Assembly (NCBI RefSeq): GCF_003853705.1
Contig: NZ_QTQI01000004.1
Location: 62,001-126,000, forward strand
DNA: 64,000 bases
Reading direction: 5' to 3'
Source: Burkholderia sp. Bp8992
GTDB taxonomy: Bacteria > Pseudomonadota > Gammaproteobacteria > Burkholderiales > Burkholderiaceae
Part shown: in pieces, positions 23,328 through 36,008 of the stretch
How the letters are laid out: each line of letters opens with the position of its first letter
Numbering within the stretch: position 1 is the first letter of the stretch
Made by a program: the position numbers and the translations under genes
The notes under the pieces: generated by a model
Told to the model about the DNA's origin: nothing
What the model saw: only the letters and a program-made list of their open reading frames with translations
Database searches by the model: none

Positions 23328-24488
23328 ATGGCAATGACCGACGGATCGGCTTCGGGCTGGTCGGATGGCAAGCGTTACCTGTGGCTGCTCGGCGCGCTGA
23401 CGATCACGCTGCCGATCCTCGCCGCGCAGCTCGCGCTGTCGACGGGCCTTCACGTGTTCTGGTGGTTCGGCCCGCTGTTCGCGTTCGGTGTGATCCCGAT
23501 CCTCGACACGCTGATCGGCGACGATCGCGACAATCCGCCCGAGGCCGTCGTGCCGCACCTCGAGCGCGAGCGCTATTACCGGTACATCGTCTATCTGGCG
23601 ACGTTCGTCGAGTACGTCGCGTTCTTCATGTGCGTCCGGATCGTCGGCACGCACGCGCTCGCGTGGTACGACTACGTCGGCTTCGCGCTGTCGCTCGGCG
23701 CCTCGACGGGCATCTCGATCAATACCGCGCACGAGCTCGGACACAAGACCGACCGCTTCGAGCGCTGGCTCGCGAAGATCACGCTCGCGCCGGTCGCTTA
23801 CGGTCACTTCTACGTCGAGCACAACCGCGGCCACCACGTGCGCGTCGCGACGGCCGAGGATCCGGCGAGCGCGCGCTTCGGCGAGTCGTTCTGGGCATTC
23901 CTGCCGCGCACCGTGACCGGCAGCGTCCGCTCGGCATGGCGGCTCGAGAAGGCGCGCCTCGAACGGCTCGGGCATTCGCCGTGGACCTGGCGCAACGAGG
24001 TGCTGCACGCGTGGGCGATGACCGTCGTCGTGTGGGGCATCGCGATCGCGATGGCCGGCAAGGTCGCGATCCCGTTCCTCGTGATCCAGGCCGTCTACGG
24101 CGCCTCGCTGCTCGAAGTCGTGAACTACGTCGAGCACTACGGGCTCGGCCGCCGCAAGCTGCCGAGCGGCCGCTACGAACGCTGTACGCCGCAGCATTCG
24201 TGGAACAGCAATCACGTCGTCACCAACCTGTTCCTGTACCAGTTGCAGCGGCACGCCGACCACCACGCGAATCCGACGCGCTCGTACCAGGCGCTGCGCC
24301 ACTTCGACGATGCGCCGCAACTGCCGGCCGGCTACGCGACGATGATCCTGTTCGCGTACGTGCCGCCGCTCTGGTATCGCGTGATGAATCCGCGCGTCGT
24401 CGCGCACTACGGCGGCAACATGGCGCAATCGAACATCAAGCCGTCGATTCGCGCCAGGGTGCTCGCGCAGTATCCGGCCGCGGCGTAA
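23328..24488 (+). CDS. alkB: alkane 1-monooxygenase AlkB
   Basis: This 386-residue integral-membrane di-iron enzyme hydroxylates the terminal carbon of medium-chain alkanes, with electrons from rubredoxin. All the family's histidine boxes are present: HELGHK, EHNRGHH and QRHADHH, plus NYVEHYGLGR between boxes two and three. Six transmembrane helices are predicted, for example LLGALTITLPILAAQLAL. GGAGGGAGA precedes the ATG at 23328. No rubredoxin, rubredoxin reductase or regulator gene is adjacent, so the electron-transfer partners must be encoded elsewhere. It converges with the chemoreceptor gene. Confidence 0.93.
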   Translation: MAMTDGSASGWSDGKRYLWLLGALTITLPILAAQLALSTGLHVFWWFGPLFAFGVIPILDTLIGDDRDNPPEAVVPHLERERYYRYIVYLATFVEYVAFFMCVRIVGTHALAWYDYVGFALSLGASTGISINTAHELGHKTDRFERWLAKITLAPVAYGHFYVEHNRGHHVRVATAEDPASARFGESFWAFLPRTVTGSVRSAWRLEKARLERLGHSPWTWRNEVLHAWAMTVVVWGIAIAMAGKVAIPFLVIQAVYGASLLEVVNYVEHYGLGRRKLPSGRYERCTPQHSWNSNHVVTNLFLYQLQRHADHHANPTRSYQALRHFDDAPQLPAGYATMILFAYVPPLWYRVMNPRVVAHYGGNMAQSNIKPSIRARVLAQYPAAA

Positions 24489-24542
24489 TGGGCGGCGCCG
24501 GGCCCGCGTGAACGGGCGTGAACTCCGCCACACCGACAGCCG

Positions 24543-26078
24543 TCACGCCATTTCAGGCAGCCGGAACACGGCCACCGCGTGCCGCAGCGCGCTCGCCTGC
24601 TCGGCCAGCGCCTGCGTCGCGGCCGTGGCCTGCTCGACGAGCGCCGCGTTGCGCTGCGTCGCTTCATCCATCTGCGTGACCGCGACATTCACCTGCTGGA
24701 TGCCGCCACTCTGCTCCTGCGACGCGGACGAGATCTCGCCGACGATCGTCGTTACGCGCTGCACCGCGCCCACGATCTCGTGAATCGATTCGCCCGCGCG
24801 GCCGATCAGCACCGCGCCTTCGTCGACCCGCTGCGTCGATTGCTCGATGAGTCCCTTGATCTCCTTCGCGGCCGATGCGCTGCGCTGCGCGAGCGTGCGC
24901 ACTTCCGCGGCGACAACCGCGAAGCCGCGCCCCTGCTCGCCGGCGCGCGCCGCTTCGACGGCCGCGTTCAGCGCAAGGATGTTGGTCTGGAATGCGATGC
25001 CGTCGATCACCGCGATGATCTCGCCGACCTTCGCCGCACTGTCGGCGATACCGTTCATCGTGTGAACGGCGTCCGTCATCACGCACCCGCCGGCAGACGC
25101 GATCTGCGACGCGTCTTGCGCCAATTGCGCCGCGTGCTGCGCATGCTCGGCCGACTGGCGCACGATGCCGGTCAGCTGGGTCATGCTGGCCGCCGTCTCC
25201 TCGAGCGATGCGGCCTGCGACTCGGTACGCGCCGACAGATCGTGGTTGCCCGACGCGATCTGCGCGCTCGCGGTCGCGACGGCTTCCGCATGCGTGCGCA
25301 CCTCGAGCACGACACCGGACAGGCTCGTCTGCATCGTCTGCAACGCGCGCAGCAGATCGGCGATCTCGTCGTGTCCGGCCGCGTCGACGTCGCGCGTCAG
25401 GTCGCCTTCGGCGACGGCCTGCGCGCACGCCACCGCACGATCGAGCGGACGCAGGATTGCGCGGCTGAACAGGAACGCGCCGACCATCGCGACGCCGAGC
25501 ACGACCAGCATCAGCGCAAGGCTCGCGGTGGTCGCGTGCTGCGCGTCGCGGCTCGCCTGCGCCGACACGGCCGCGCTTTCGTCGGCGATCGACTTCGCGG
25601 CCCGCTCCAGCAGCGCGGCAGGCTCACGGTCGACGCCCGCCACGGCCGCATCGCCGGCCGACGGATCGAAGCCGGCCGCCTTGAACGCGTCGAAGCCGCG
25701 CCGGTAGCCGTCGCCCATCGCGGTGTGCGCACGCATGAACTGTTCGACGAGCGAGCGGCTCTCGCCGGCCGGCAACTGGCGGACGAGTTGCGCGGCGAGC
25801 GCATCGACCGACCGCTCGCGCGTCTGGAACGCCTGCCAGTACCGGTCGAGCTTGTCGGCCTGCTTGCCGCGCAGCAGCGTGTCCTTCCATTCCTGCACCT
25901 GCAGCTTGAATTGCACGAGCGTGGCCGACACGAGCCGTTCGTTGCCGACATTCGTCTGTACGTCTTCGGCGAACGTATCGATCGACCGGTTGAGGATATG
26001 GATGCCGTACAGCGCGCCGCCGAACATCAGCAACAGCGCGACAGCAAATGCGAGGGGAATCTTGTAGCTCAGCTTCAT
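24543..26078 (-). CDS. methyl-accepting chemotaxis protein
   Basis: This 511-residue membrane chemoreceptor senses a ligand outside the cytoplasmic membrane and controls CheA. It has a first transmembrane helix (about 7-30), a helical periplasmic sensor of about 160 residues, a second transmembrane helix (about 190-212, [17 protein letters not shown]), a HAMP segment ([18 protein letters not shown]), and the signalling domain with the hairpin tip [20 protein letters not shown] and [15 protein letters not shown]. There is no C-terminal NWETF-type pentapeptide for CheR/CheB tethering. The ligand is unknown. Confidence 0.92.
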   Translation of the reverse strand: MKLSYKIPLAFAVALLLMFGGALYGIHILNRSIDTFAEDVQTNVGNERLVSATLVQFKLQVQEWKDTLLRGKQADKLDRYWQAFQTRERSVDALAAQLVRQLPAGESRSLVEQFMRAHTAMGDGYRRGFDAFKAAGFDPSAGDAAVAGVDREPAALLERAAKSIADESAAVSAQASRDAQHATTASLALMLVVLGVAMVGAFLFSRAILRPLDRAVACAQAVAEGDLTRDVDAAGHDEIADLLRALQTMQTSLSGVVLEVRTHAEAVATASAQIASGNHDLSARTESQAASLEETAASMTQLTGIVRQSAEHAQHAAQLAQDASQIASAGGCVMTDAVHTMNGIADSAAKVGEIIAVIDGIAFQTNILALNAAVEAARAGEQGRGFAVVAAEVRTLAQRSASAAKEIKGLIEQSTQRVDEGAVLIGRAGESIHEIVGAVQRVTTIVGEISSASQEQSGGIQQVNVAVTQMDEATQRNAALVEQATAATQALAEQASALRHAVAVFRLPEMA

Positions 26079-26335
26079 GGGACCTTGAATCGACGGGAAA
26101 CGATGCGGCGCGGCACAGGCGCCGTGCCGCCGCACCGTGTTAACGGCGCGGGTGTCGAAGGCTTAAAGCTGAGGAAAGCGGCAAAGACCGGGGCGCGGCT
26201 CGATCTGATCGGGCCGGATGGATTGCGCAAGATGCGGCATCCTTGCCACGCGCGGCCGTGCCATCCAACGACGGACGACACGATCGACGGCGTGTGCGAA
26301 TTCGACACACACGACGCACACGCGTCGAAGGCCCA

Positions 26336-26371
26336 AAACGAAAAACCCCTTGATCCTTCCGGATCAAGGGG
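26336..26371 (-). terminator. intrinsic terminator after tRNA-Ser(CGA)
   Basis: On minus, an 11-bp stem CCCCTTGATCC/GGATCAAGGGG with a 4-base loop is followed by TTTTTCGTTTT. It ends 10 bp past the tRNA. Confidence 0.9.
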
Positions 26372-26381
26372 CTTCGTATTT

Positions 26382-26472
<91 letters not shown>

Positions 26473-26588
26473 TTCCTTACTGCATCTCGCGGCTGGTCGT
26501 TTCCGCGAGAAAAAGATTATAAGACGATTGCTTCGCGTCTGACAAGCCCTTTCTGCAATTTTTTTCGCGAGGGCTTCGAACGCCTGCG

Positions 26589-28094
<1,506 letters not shown>

Positions 28095-28140
28095 TCAGGC
28101 GAAGCCCCCCGTTTCGCATCACCGCACCCCAGGGAACCCG

Positions 28141-28410
28141 ATGGCCATCGAACTCGACAAGGATGTCCGCGACCGCGCAATCGCGTCGCTGCAACGCTAT
28201 TTCACAGAAAACATGGACGAGCCGATCGGCAACATCCAGGCCGGCGCGCTGCTGCACTTCTTCGTCGAGGAGATCGCGCCGGCGATCTACAACCTCGCGA
28301 TCGCCGACGCGCAGGAACGCCTGCATGCGCGCGTCGCCGAACTCGACATCGAATGCCACGAAGAGCCGTTCGAATACTGGAAGAAACAGCAGCCGGGCCG
28401 CAAGCGCTGA
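28141..28410 (+). CDS. DUF2164 family protein
   Basis: This 89-residue cytosolic protein matches the DUF2164 pattern: IELDKDVRDRAIASLQRYF, then ENMDEPIGNIQAGALLHFF, FVEEIAPAIYNLAIADAQ and ending ECHEEPFEYWKKQ. The function of the family is unknown. The ATG at 28141 was chosen because the conserved region starts there. It lies on plus between serS and rarA, converging on rarA. Confidence 0.88.
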   Translation: MAIELDKDVRDRAIASLQRYFTENMDEPIGNIQAGALLHFFVEEIAPAIYNLAIADAQERLHARVAELDIECHEEPFEYWKKQQPGRKR

Positions 28411-28455
28411 CGCAGCGGCATCCGCGCAGGCCGAACCGGCCCGTGCGCTGCCGAG

Positions 28456-29766
28456 TCAGTCCTTCTTGCCGGCCTCGCGGTCGAGTTCGCGCAGCCACGC
28501 GAGCTTGTCGGCGATCTTCGATTCGAGCCCGCGCGGCACCGGCTGGTACCAGCGCGGCTCGCGCATCCCGTCCGGCAGGTACGTCTCGCCGGCCGCATAG
28601 GCATTCGGCTCGTCGTGCGCGTAACGGTATGCGTGGCCGTAGCCGAGTTCCTTCATCAGCTTGGTCGGCGCGTTGCGCAGGTGCACGGGTACCTCGCGCG
28701 ACTTGTCCTGCTTCACGAACGCCATCGCCTGGTTGAACGCGTTGTAGCCGGCGTTGCTCTTCGCCGCGCACGCGAGATAGATCACCGCCTGCCCGAGCGC
28801 GAGCTCGCCTTCCGGCGAGCCGAGCCGCTCGTAGGTTTCGGCCGCGTCGTTCGCCATCTGCAGCGCACGCGGATCGGCGAGGCCGATGTCTTCCCACGCC
28901 ATCCGCACGATGCGCCGCGCGAGATACTTCGGATCGGCGCCGCCGTCGATCATCCGGCAGAACCAGTACAGCGCGCCGTCCGGGCTCGACCCGCGCACCG
29001 ACTTGTGCAGCGCCGAAATCTGGTCGTAGAAATTGTCGCCGCCCTTGTCGAAGCGACGCGCGTTCAGCGTCATCGCGCTGCTGACGAAGTCGGCATCGAT
29101 CGTCGCGACGCCGGCCGACGTCGCCGCCGTCTGCGCCTGCTCGAGCAGGTTCAGGAAGCGCCGCGCGTCGCCGTCCGCATAGCCGACCAGCGTGTCGATC
29201 GCCTTGTCGTCGAACGCGAGGCCGTCGAGCGCGATTTCCTGCGCACGCTTCAGCAGCTGGCGCATCTCGTCGTCGTTCAGCGACTTCAGCACGTACACCT
29301 GCGCACGCGACAGCAGTGCCGAGTTGACCTCGAAGCTCGGGTTCTCGGTCGTCGCGCCGATGAAGGTGACGAGGCCCGACTCGACGAACGGCAGCAACGC
29401 ATCCTGCTGCCCCTTGTTGAAGCGGTGGATCTCGTCGACGAACAGGATCGTGTGGCGGCCGGTGCGGTTCAGCGTGTCCTTCGCCTGCTCCATCGACTCG
29501 CGGATGTCCTTCACGCCGCCGAGCACCGCGGACAGCGCGATGAATTCGCAGTCGAACGCGAGCGCGGTGAGTCGCGCGAGCGTCGTCTTGCCGACGCCGG
29601 GCGGCCCCCACAGGATCATCGAATGCGGCTTGCCCGATTCGAACGCGAGCCGCAGCGGCTTGCCTTCGCCCAGCAAATGCGTCTGGCCGATCACCTCGGC
29701 GAGCGTCTTCGGCCGCAGCGCCTCGGCGAGCGGGCGGCGCGGCTCGACTTGAAACAGGTCGGACAT
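28456..29766 (-). CDS. rarA: replication-associated recombination protein A (MgsA/RarA ATPase)
   Basis: This 436-residue AAA+ clamp-loader-like ATPase acts at stalled replication forks with SSB. It has Walker A WGPPGVGKTTLARL, Walker B ILFVDEIHRFNKGQQDALL, sensor 1 GATTENPSFEVNSALLSR, and the C-terminal helical tetramerisation region with PEGELALGQAVIYLACAAKS. An in-frame GTG lies 15 bp before the ATG used here (MSDLFQVEPRRPL). It is the third gene of ftsK-lolA-rarA-serS. Confidence 0.94.
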   Translation of the reverse strand: MSDLFQVEPRRPLAEALRPKTLAEVIGQTHLLGEGKPLRLAFESGKPHSMILWGPPGVGKTTLARLTALAFDCEFIALSAVLGGVKDIRESMEQAKDTLNRTGRHTILFVDEIHRFNKGQQDALLPFVESGLVTFIGATTENPSFEVNSALLSRAQVYVLKSLNDDEMRQLLKRAQEIALDGLAFDDKAIDTLVGYADGDARRFLNLLEQAQTAATSAGVATIDADFVSSAMTLNARRFDKGGDNFYDQISALHKSVRGSSPDGALYWFCRMIDGGADPKYLARRIVRMAWEDIGLADPRALQMANDAAETYERLGSPEGELALGQAVIYLACAAKSNAGYNAFNQAMAFVKQDKSREVPVHLRNAPTKLMKELGYGHAYRYAHDEPNAYAAGETYLPDGMREPRWYQPVPRGLESKIADKLAWLRELDREAGKKD

Positions 29767-29879
29767 GAACCCTCGCTCCACATCAAACGATGGCGGCCAA
29801 ACCGGCCGCCGGACCCGACATTATGACAGCCGCGCGACGGCGCCGCCGAGCCTGGTGCCCGCGCCTGGTGCCCGTGCCC

Positions 29880-29914
29880 ACAAACAACACGGGCCTGCCG
29901 TCGCCGGCAGGCCC
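29880..29914 (-). terminator. possible terminator or attenuator after lolA
   Basis: On minus, a perfect 10-bp stem GGGCCTGCCG/CGGCAGGCCC with a 4-base loop is followed by a T-interrupted run (GTGTTGTTTG). It lies between lolA and rarA and may reduce read-through. Confidence 0.45.
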
Positions 29915-29942
29915 GTTGCGGGAGAACGGCGCGCGGCGCCGG

Positions 29943-30632
29943 TCAGCCGTTGATCACGTCGGCACCCTTCGGCACGACGAACTTGAACGTGTCGCCCTTC
30001 AGCGGCGGGTTCGTCTGGATGTTCGTGAACGTCAGCAGCGTGACATTGCCGAACACGTCGTGCAGTTCCATCGCCGCGAGCGTGCCGTTCCGGAAGCCGA
30101 TGCCGATCCGCTGGAACTGCGTGTCCTGCGCCTTCGGCAGCATCTCGAGCCATTCGATGCCGCCCTTCTCGCCGGCATCGCGCAGCGTGTAGTTCTTGTC
30201 GAGGTCGTTGCTGCCGAACAGGATTGCGGCGGGGCTCGCGCCCAGCGCGCCGTTCAGCTTGCGCTCGGTGACCTGGTTCAGGTCGCGGTCGTACACGTAC
30301 AGCTTGTCGCCGTCGGCCTGCAGCACCTGCTGGTACGGCTTCTGGTACGTCCAGATGAACTTGCCGGGACGCGCGAACACGAACGTGCCGCTCGAATTGT
30401 CGGTGGGCTTGGGCGCAGCCTGCGCGGCGCTCGCGCCCTTGGCCGGCGCCTTGACGATCTGCTGCGTGAAATCGCCCTTCGCCGAACGCACCTGCGACAC
30501 GAAGGCCTTCAGCTGCTCGGTGCCGCCCGCGAACGCGTGCGTCGCCGCGAGCATCAGCGATGCGCCGGCGAGCGCCGCGCCGAGCCAGCGCCGCGTCGAA
30601 CGAAGGGAAGGGGCGAACGAAAGTTGCTGCAT
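29943..30632 (-). CDS. lolA: outer-membrane lipoprotein carrier protein LolA
   Basis: This 229-residue periplasmic chaperone carries lipoproteins from LolCDE to LolB. It has a signal peptide (about 1-36, ending THAFAGG), then [39 protein letters not shown] and [20 protein letters not shown]. An unusual Ala/Pro/Lys-rich insertion ([19 protein letters not shown]) follows the first strand; such insertions are seen in other Burkholderia LolA. The ATG at 30632 starts at the signal peptide. It lies 46 bp after ftsK. Confidence 0.92.
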   Translation of the reverse strand: MQQLSFAPSLRSTRRWLGAALAGASLMLAATHAFAGGTEQLKAFVSQVRSAKGDFTQQIVKAPAKGASAAQAAPKPTDNSSGTFVFARPGKFIWTYQKPYQQVLQADGDKLYVYDRDLNQVTERKLNGALGASPAAILFGSNDLDKNYTLRDAGEKGGIEWLEMLPKAQDTQFQRIGIGFRNGTLAAMELHDVFGNVTLLTFTNIQTNPPLKGDTFKFVVPKGADVING

Positions 30633-30678
30633 GATGCGGTTTTCTCCCTGGGTGGCCGGCGCTGCGGGCGCCGCGGAC

Positions 30679-32988
30679 TCATTCCGCGTCGCGCGCCGGC
30701 ACAAGAATTTCGCGGTTGCCGCTCGACGACATCGCCGACACGAGCCCCGACTGTTCCATCTGCTCGAGCAGCCGCGCCGCGCGGTTATAGCCGATCCGCA
30801 GATGACGCTGCACGAGCGAGATCGACGCGCGGCGGTTCTTGATGACGATCTCGACCGCCTGGTCGTACAGCGGATCAGACTCGCCGCCGCCTTCGCCGGT
30901 TCCCGCGCCGGCCGAGCCCTCGTCGCCGTCGGCCGTGCCGCCTTCGAGCAGCCCCTCGACGTAGTTCGGCTCGCCCTGCTCCTTGAGCTTCTCGACGACG
31001 CGATGCACTTCGTCATCTGCGACGAACGCGCCGTGCACGCGCACGGGCAGCCCCGAGCCGGGCGGCAGGTACAGCATGTCGCCCATCCCGAGCAGCGACT
31101 CGGCGCCCATCTGGTCGAGAATCGTGCGCGAGTCGATCTTCGACGACACCTGGAACGCGATCCGCGTCGGCACGTTCGCCTTGATCAGCCCGGTGATCAC
31201 GTCGACGGACGGACGCTGCGTCGCGAGGATCAGGTGGATGCCGGCCGCGCGCGCCTTCTGCGCGATCCGTGCGATCAGTTCCTCGACCTTCTTGCCGACG
31301 ACCATCATCAGGTCGGCCAGCTCGTCGATCACGACGACGATGTTCGGCAGGCGGCCGAGCGGCTCCGGATCCTCGGGCGTCAGGCTGAACGGATTCGGAA
31401 TCTTCTCCTCGCGCTTCGCCGCATCGTCGATCTTGTTGTTGTAGCCGGCGAGGTTGCGCACGCCGAGCTTGCTCATCAGCTTGTAGCGGCGCTCCATCTC
31501 CGCGACCGTCCAGTTCAGCGCATGGCCGGCCTGGCGCATGTCGGTGACGACCGGGCACAGCAGGTGCGGAATGCCTTCGTAGACGCTCATTTCGAGCATC
31601 TTCGGATCGATCAGGATCAGGCGCACCTGTTCGGCGGTGGCCTTGTACAGCAGCGACAGGATCATCGCGTTGATCCCGACCGACTTGCCCGAACCGGTCG
31701 TGCCGGCCACCAGCAGGTGCGGCATCTTCGCGAGATCCGCGCACACCGGCTTGCCGCCGATGTCCTTGCCGAGGCTCAGCGTCAGCGCCGACGACGCGGC
31801 CGCGTACACCTCGGAACCGATGATCTCGGACAGGTGCACGGTCTGGCGGCGCTGGTTCGGCAGCTCGAGCGCCATGTAGTTCTTGCCGGGGATCGTCTCG
31901 ACGACGCGGATCGACACGAGCGACAGCGAGCGCGCGAGATCCTTCGCGAGGTTGACGATCTGGCTGCCCTTCACGCCGGTGGCCGGCTCGATCTCGTAGC
32001 GCGTGACGACCGGGCCCGGATACGCGGCGACGACGCTCGCCTCGACGCCGAAGTCCTTCAGCTTCTTCTCGATCAGGCGCGACGTGAATTCGAGCGTATC
32101 GGCGGAAATCGCTTCCTGCGTCTTCGGCGCGGGGTCGAGCAGCGACACCGGCGGCAGCGTCGAATCGCCCGGCAGGTCGGTGAACAGCGGCACCTGGCGC
32201 TCGCGCTCGACGCGCTCGGACTTCGCCGGCGTGACGACCGGCGGCACGATCGTCACGGGCTCGTGATCCTCGATGCGCACGCGCTCCTCTTCGACCTTGC
32301 CTTCGCGGCGCACGGCCGCGGCCTCGCCGAGCTTGCGGTCGCGCTCGGCCTCGCGGCGCAGCTTCGCGACGTTGACGGCGGACAGGATCGCGCCGCCGAC
32401 GCGCTCGGCGACCGACAGCCACGAGAAGCGGAAATACAGCGACAGGCCGATCGCGAGCGCGATCAGCAGCAGCAGCGTGCCGCCCGTGAAGCCGAATGCA
32501 TGCGACATCGCACCGGCGACGGCCTCGCCGACGACGCCGCCCGGCGCGCGCGGCAACTGCACCTTCAGCGACCACATGCGCAGCGCCTCGATGCCGTCGC
32601 ACGCGAGCACGACCAGCACGAACGCGAAGATTTCGGTGAGCCAGCCGATCGGCCGCTCGGGTTCGTCGGGAATCGCCTCGTGGCGCGTGATGCGGCGGTA
32701 GTTGACGGCGATGCGCCGCCCGAGCGGCACGATCAGCCAGTAGGCCGACAGGCCGAACAGCAACAGGATGATGTCGGCCGTCCACGCGCCGACGCGACCG
32801 GCCCAGTTCGAGATGTGATCGACCTGGGCGGCGTGCGTCCAGCTCGGATCGCGCCGGCTGTAGCTCAGCAGGGCCATCACCAGGAAGGCGCAGAGCGCAA
32901 CCTGGAGAATCCAGCGGATCTCCGTGAGGAGCTTCGACATCCGGTGCGGCAACGCCTGTGCCTGGGCGGAATAAGGAGCTTTTGCCAT
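30679..32988 (-). CDS. ftsK: DNA translocase FtsK
   Basis: This 769-residue septal motor pumps chromosome ends toward dif and activates XerCD. It has four N-terminal transmembrane helices (about 25-170), a moderately short linker (about 200-290), then the RecA-like motor with Walker [16 protein letters not shown], Walker [13 protein letters not shown] and a C-terminal winged-helix gamma domain ([20 protein letters not shown]) that reads KOPS. It is shorter than E. coli FtsK because of the short linker. First gene of ftsK-lolA-rarA-serS, divergent from trxB. Confidence 0.95.
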   Translation of the reverse strand: MAKAPYSAQAQALPHRMSKLLTEIRWILQVALCAFLVMALLSYSRRDPSWTHAAQVDHISNWAGRVGAWTADIILLLFGLSAYWLIVPLGRRIAVNYRRITRHEAIPDEPERPIGWLTEIFAFVLVVLACDGIEALRMWSLKVQLPRAPGGVVGEAVAGAMSHAFGFTGGTLLLLIALAIGLSLYFRFSWLSVAERVGGAILSAVNVAKLRREAERDRKLGEAAAVRREGKVEEERVRIEDHEPVTIVPPVVTPAKSERVERERQVPLFTDLPGDSTLPPVSLLDPAPKTQEAISADTLEFTSRLIEKKLKDFGVEASVVAAYPGPVVTRYEIEPATGVKGSQIVNLAKDLARSLSLVSIRVVETIPGKNYMALELPNQRRQTVHLSEIIGSEVYAAASSALTLSLGKDIGGKPVCADLAKMPHLLVAGTTGSGKSVGINAMILSLLYKATAEQVRLILIDPKMLEMSVYEGIPHLLCPVVTDMRQAGHALNWTVAEMERRYKLMSKLGVRNLAGYNNKIDDAAKREEKIPNPFSLTPEDPEPLGRLPNIVVVIDELADLMMVVGKKVEELIARIAQKARAAGIHLILATQRPSVDVITGLIKANVPTRIAFQVSSKIDSRTILDQMGAESLLGMGDMLYLPPGSGLPVRVHGAFVADDEVHRVVEKLKEQGEPNYVEGLLEGGTADGDEGSAGAGTGEGGGESDPLYDQAVEIVIKNRRASISLVQRHLRIGYNRAARLLEQMEQSGLVSAMSSSGNREILVPARDAE

Positions 32989-33041
32989 GAATCCGTATAA
33001 AGAGGACGGGCCATGCGCCCGCCTGTCGTTCGATCGCGCTT

Positions 33042-33047
33042 ATTGTA
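33042..33047 (-). promoter_or_regulatory. -10 element of the ftsK operon
   Basis: On minus, TACAAT (33047-33042) lies about 55 bp before the ftsK ATG, with a TTGGC-like -35 15-16 bp upstream. The remaining part of the 440-bp ftsK-trxB spacer (33050-33320) is GC-rich, and I see no gene in it. Confidence 0.5.
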
Positions 33048-33325
33048 AACGCTGCACCGGGCCGCCAAGTGTAAATGACGGTTACATAACAGGGACGGGG
33101 CAAGGCCAACGCGACGGATGCGTTCCACGGCCGCCCTTTCGCCCCGCTCCGACCGCTCGTCGGGCGCCGCCGGTCCGCCGCCGCGATCCGGTACCACGCC
33201 CCGCCGCGCATCTGCGGCAACGCGCCGCCGCGTGCCCTGCCCGCCCCGCGTGCGCGGCCGTTGCACCGCGCGACACTATCGCCGCGATTGAAACTCTCGT
33301 TCGGCAACGCAGCAACGGGGCCTTT

Positions 33326-33331
33326 ATAATG
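33326..33331 (+). promoter_or_regulatory. -10 element of trxB
   Basis: A TATAAT lies 97 bp before the trxB ATG. The -35 is weak. Confidence 0.5.
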
Positions 33332-33340
33332 CGCGTCTGA

Positions 33341-34390
<1,050 letters not shown>

Positions 34391-34456
34391 GCCGCGAGCC
34401 TTGTCGCGCCGGGCGCTACAATGGCGTCCGCTGCCGCGATGCAGGCTCGACCGGAA

Positions 34457-34487
34457 AGCCGCTGCCGCCGCGCAGCGGCTTTTTTTT
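34457..34487 (+). terminator. intrinsic terminator of trxB
   Basis: AGCCGCTGC/GCAGCGGCT with a 6-base loop is followed by eight T. Confidence 0.9.
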
Positions 34488-34525
34488 GCCCGCGCGCCCG
34501 GACGCGCCTGCCCCGTTACCGAATC

Positions 34526-35305
34526 ATGGCGAAGAACCAGCCCCATCCGAGCGACCCCGCGAAGCGGAAGATCGCCGCCCGCCCCGTGAACCCCGCGCCG
34601 GCCGCCCCGCCGCCCGCGCCCGATCCGGCTGCCTTGCGCGGCCAGGGCCTCGCGGGCCTCGGCGCATTGCGCAAGTCGCTGCAGGGCGAAGCCGATCGCC
34701 GCGAACGCGAGCGCGTCGAAACCGCGAAGGCCGAGCGCAAGGCGGAAGCCGACGCAAACCTGTTCCGCAACGAAATCGGCTCGATCCGCCCGCTGAACGC
34801 GCCGCCGCGCGCGTCGTCGGGCCGCACGCCGCCCGACCCGGTGCCGAAACAGACGCAGCGCGACGAGGAAGCCGTCCTGAACGCGACGCTGTCCGACGAA
34901 TTCGATCCCGAGACGCTGCTCGACAGCGACGACTCGCTGTACTACCACCGCCCCGGCATCAGCCGCGACGTCGTGCGCAAGCTGCGCAGCGGCGCGTGGA
35001 TCGTGCAGGCGCAGATCGACCTGCACGGGATGCGGCGCGACGAGGCACGCGATGCGCTCGCCGAATTCATCCGCGAAGCCGGCAAGAAGGGGCTGCGCTG
35101 CCTGCGCGTGATCCACGGCAAGGGGCTCGGCTCGATCGGCAAGGAACCCGTGCTGAAAGGCAAGGTACGCGCGTGGCTCGTGCAGAAGGAAGAAGTGATC
35201 GCGTTCTGCGAGGCACGCGGCAACGACGGCGGCGCCGGCGCGGTGCTCGTGCTGCTGCAGCCGCATGCGGCGCCGGCCGAGCGGGGGCCGCGTGCCGCAT
35301 CCTAG
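34526..35305 (+). CDS. Smr/MutS2-type nuclease domain protein
   Basis: The protein has 259 residues. The N-terminal half is disordered and charged (Pro/Ala-rich, then an E/K/R coiled coil near residues 50-85). The C-terminal Smr domain is about 165-250, with IDLHGMRRDEARDALAEFI (the DLHG motif), LRVIHGKGLGSIGKEPVLKG (the HGxG motif) and the final EARGNDGGAGAVLVLL. Stand-alone Smr proteins (YdaL/SmrB-like) nick DNA or cleave mRNA at collided ribosomes. The exact substrate here is unknown. The start was set at 34526 after the trxB terminator. Its end overlaps the next gene by 14 bp. Confidence 0.88.
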   Translation: MAKNQPHPSDPAKRKIAARPVNPAPAAPPPAPDPAALRGQGLAGLGALRKSLQGEADRRERERVETAKAERKAEADANLFRNEIGSIRPLNAPPRASSGRTPPDPVPKQTQRDEEAVLNATLSDEFDPETLLDSDDSLYYHRPGISRDVVRKLRSGAWIVQAQIDLHGMRRDEARDALAEFIREAGKKGLRCLRVIHGKGLGSIGKEPVLKGKVRAWLVQKEEVIAFCEARGNDGGAGAVLVLLQPHAAPAERGPRAAS

Positions 35306-35915
35306 GCTGACGCTCGCGATCGCGGTACTCGAGGCGATCGCCACGCTGGCCTTCGCGATTTCGGGCTTCATCGAGGCGCGCAAGAACCGCCTCGACTCGG
35401 TCGGCACGTTCGTCGTCGCGCTCGCGACCGCGTTCGGCGGCGGCACGCTGCGCGACATCCTGCTCGAGCGCCGGCCGTTCTACTGGGTCGTGCACGACGA
35501 CTACGTGATCGCGATCTTCGTGCTCGCGCTGTTCGCGCCGTTCGTGCTGCGGATGCTGTCGCGGCTGTCGGCCGAACGGCTGCTGCTGATCGCCGACGCG
35601 ATCGGGCTCGGCATCTTCAGCATCTCGGGCACGTCGATCGCGCTCGACGCCGAGATGCCGCGCTTCATCGCGGTAATGATGGGCGTGATCACCGGCGTGG
35701 TCGGCGGGATCGTCCGCGACGTGCTGTGCAACGACATCCCGCTGATCCTGCGCGACTCGCGGCCGTACGCGACCTGTGCGTTCGTCGGCTGCTGGTTCTA
35801 CCTGCTGCTCGTGTGGCTGCAGTTCGACTCGGTGTACAGCGTGCTGCTCGCGACCGGCTTCATCCTCGTCGCGCGGCTCGCGACGTTCAAGTTCGACGTG
35901 CGGCTGCCGCATTGA
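35292..35915 (+). CDS. trimeric intracellular cation (TRIC)/UPF0126 membrane protein
   Basis: This 207-residue inner-membrane protein has about seven helices in two homologous UPF0126 repeats. Each has the hallmark Gly-rich and R-D motif: TAFGGGTLRDILLERRPFYW and TGVVGGIVRDVLCNDIPLIL. Bacterial relatives conduct K+ or transport glycine. The start was set at a GTG (35292) preceded by GGGGG within the Smr gene, giving VPHPRLTLAIAVLEAIATLA; an ATG at 35265 in the same frame is also possible. Translation is probably coupled to the Smr gene. Confidence 0.82.
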   Translation: MPHPRLTLAIAVLEAIATLAFAISGFIEARKNRLDSVGTFVVALATAFGGGTLRDILLERRPFYWVVHDDYVIAIFVLALFAPFVLRMLSRLSAERLLLIADAIGLGIFSISGTSIALDAEMPRFIAVMMGVITGVVGGIVRDVLCNDIPLILRDSRPYATCAFVGCWFYLLLVWLQFDSVYSVLLATGFILVARLATFKFDVRLPH

Positions 35916-35953
35916 CCGGCGCATCCGCGGACGAATCACCCGCATCGTCGAAA

Positions 35954-35988
35954 CAAAAAAAGGGGCCGTTCAAAACGGCCCCTTCTTT
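35954..35988. terminator. bidirectional intrinsic terminator
   Basis: AAGGGGCCGTT/AACGGCCCCTT has TTCTTTC after it on plus and seven A before it (the T-run on minus). It serves the TRIC gene and the convergent sugar ABC operon. Confidence 0.85.
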
Positions 35989-36008
35989 CATTCAGCGCAA
36001 GCGCCGCC

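Noticed and set aside
22148-23371. A 407-codon version of the GNAT acetyltransferase
   Set aside because: The extra 237 N-terminal residues have shadow-type composition; the ribosome site and family start support 22660.
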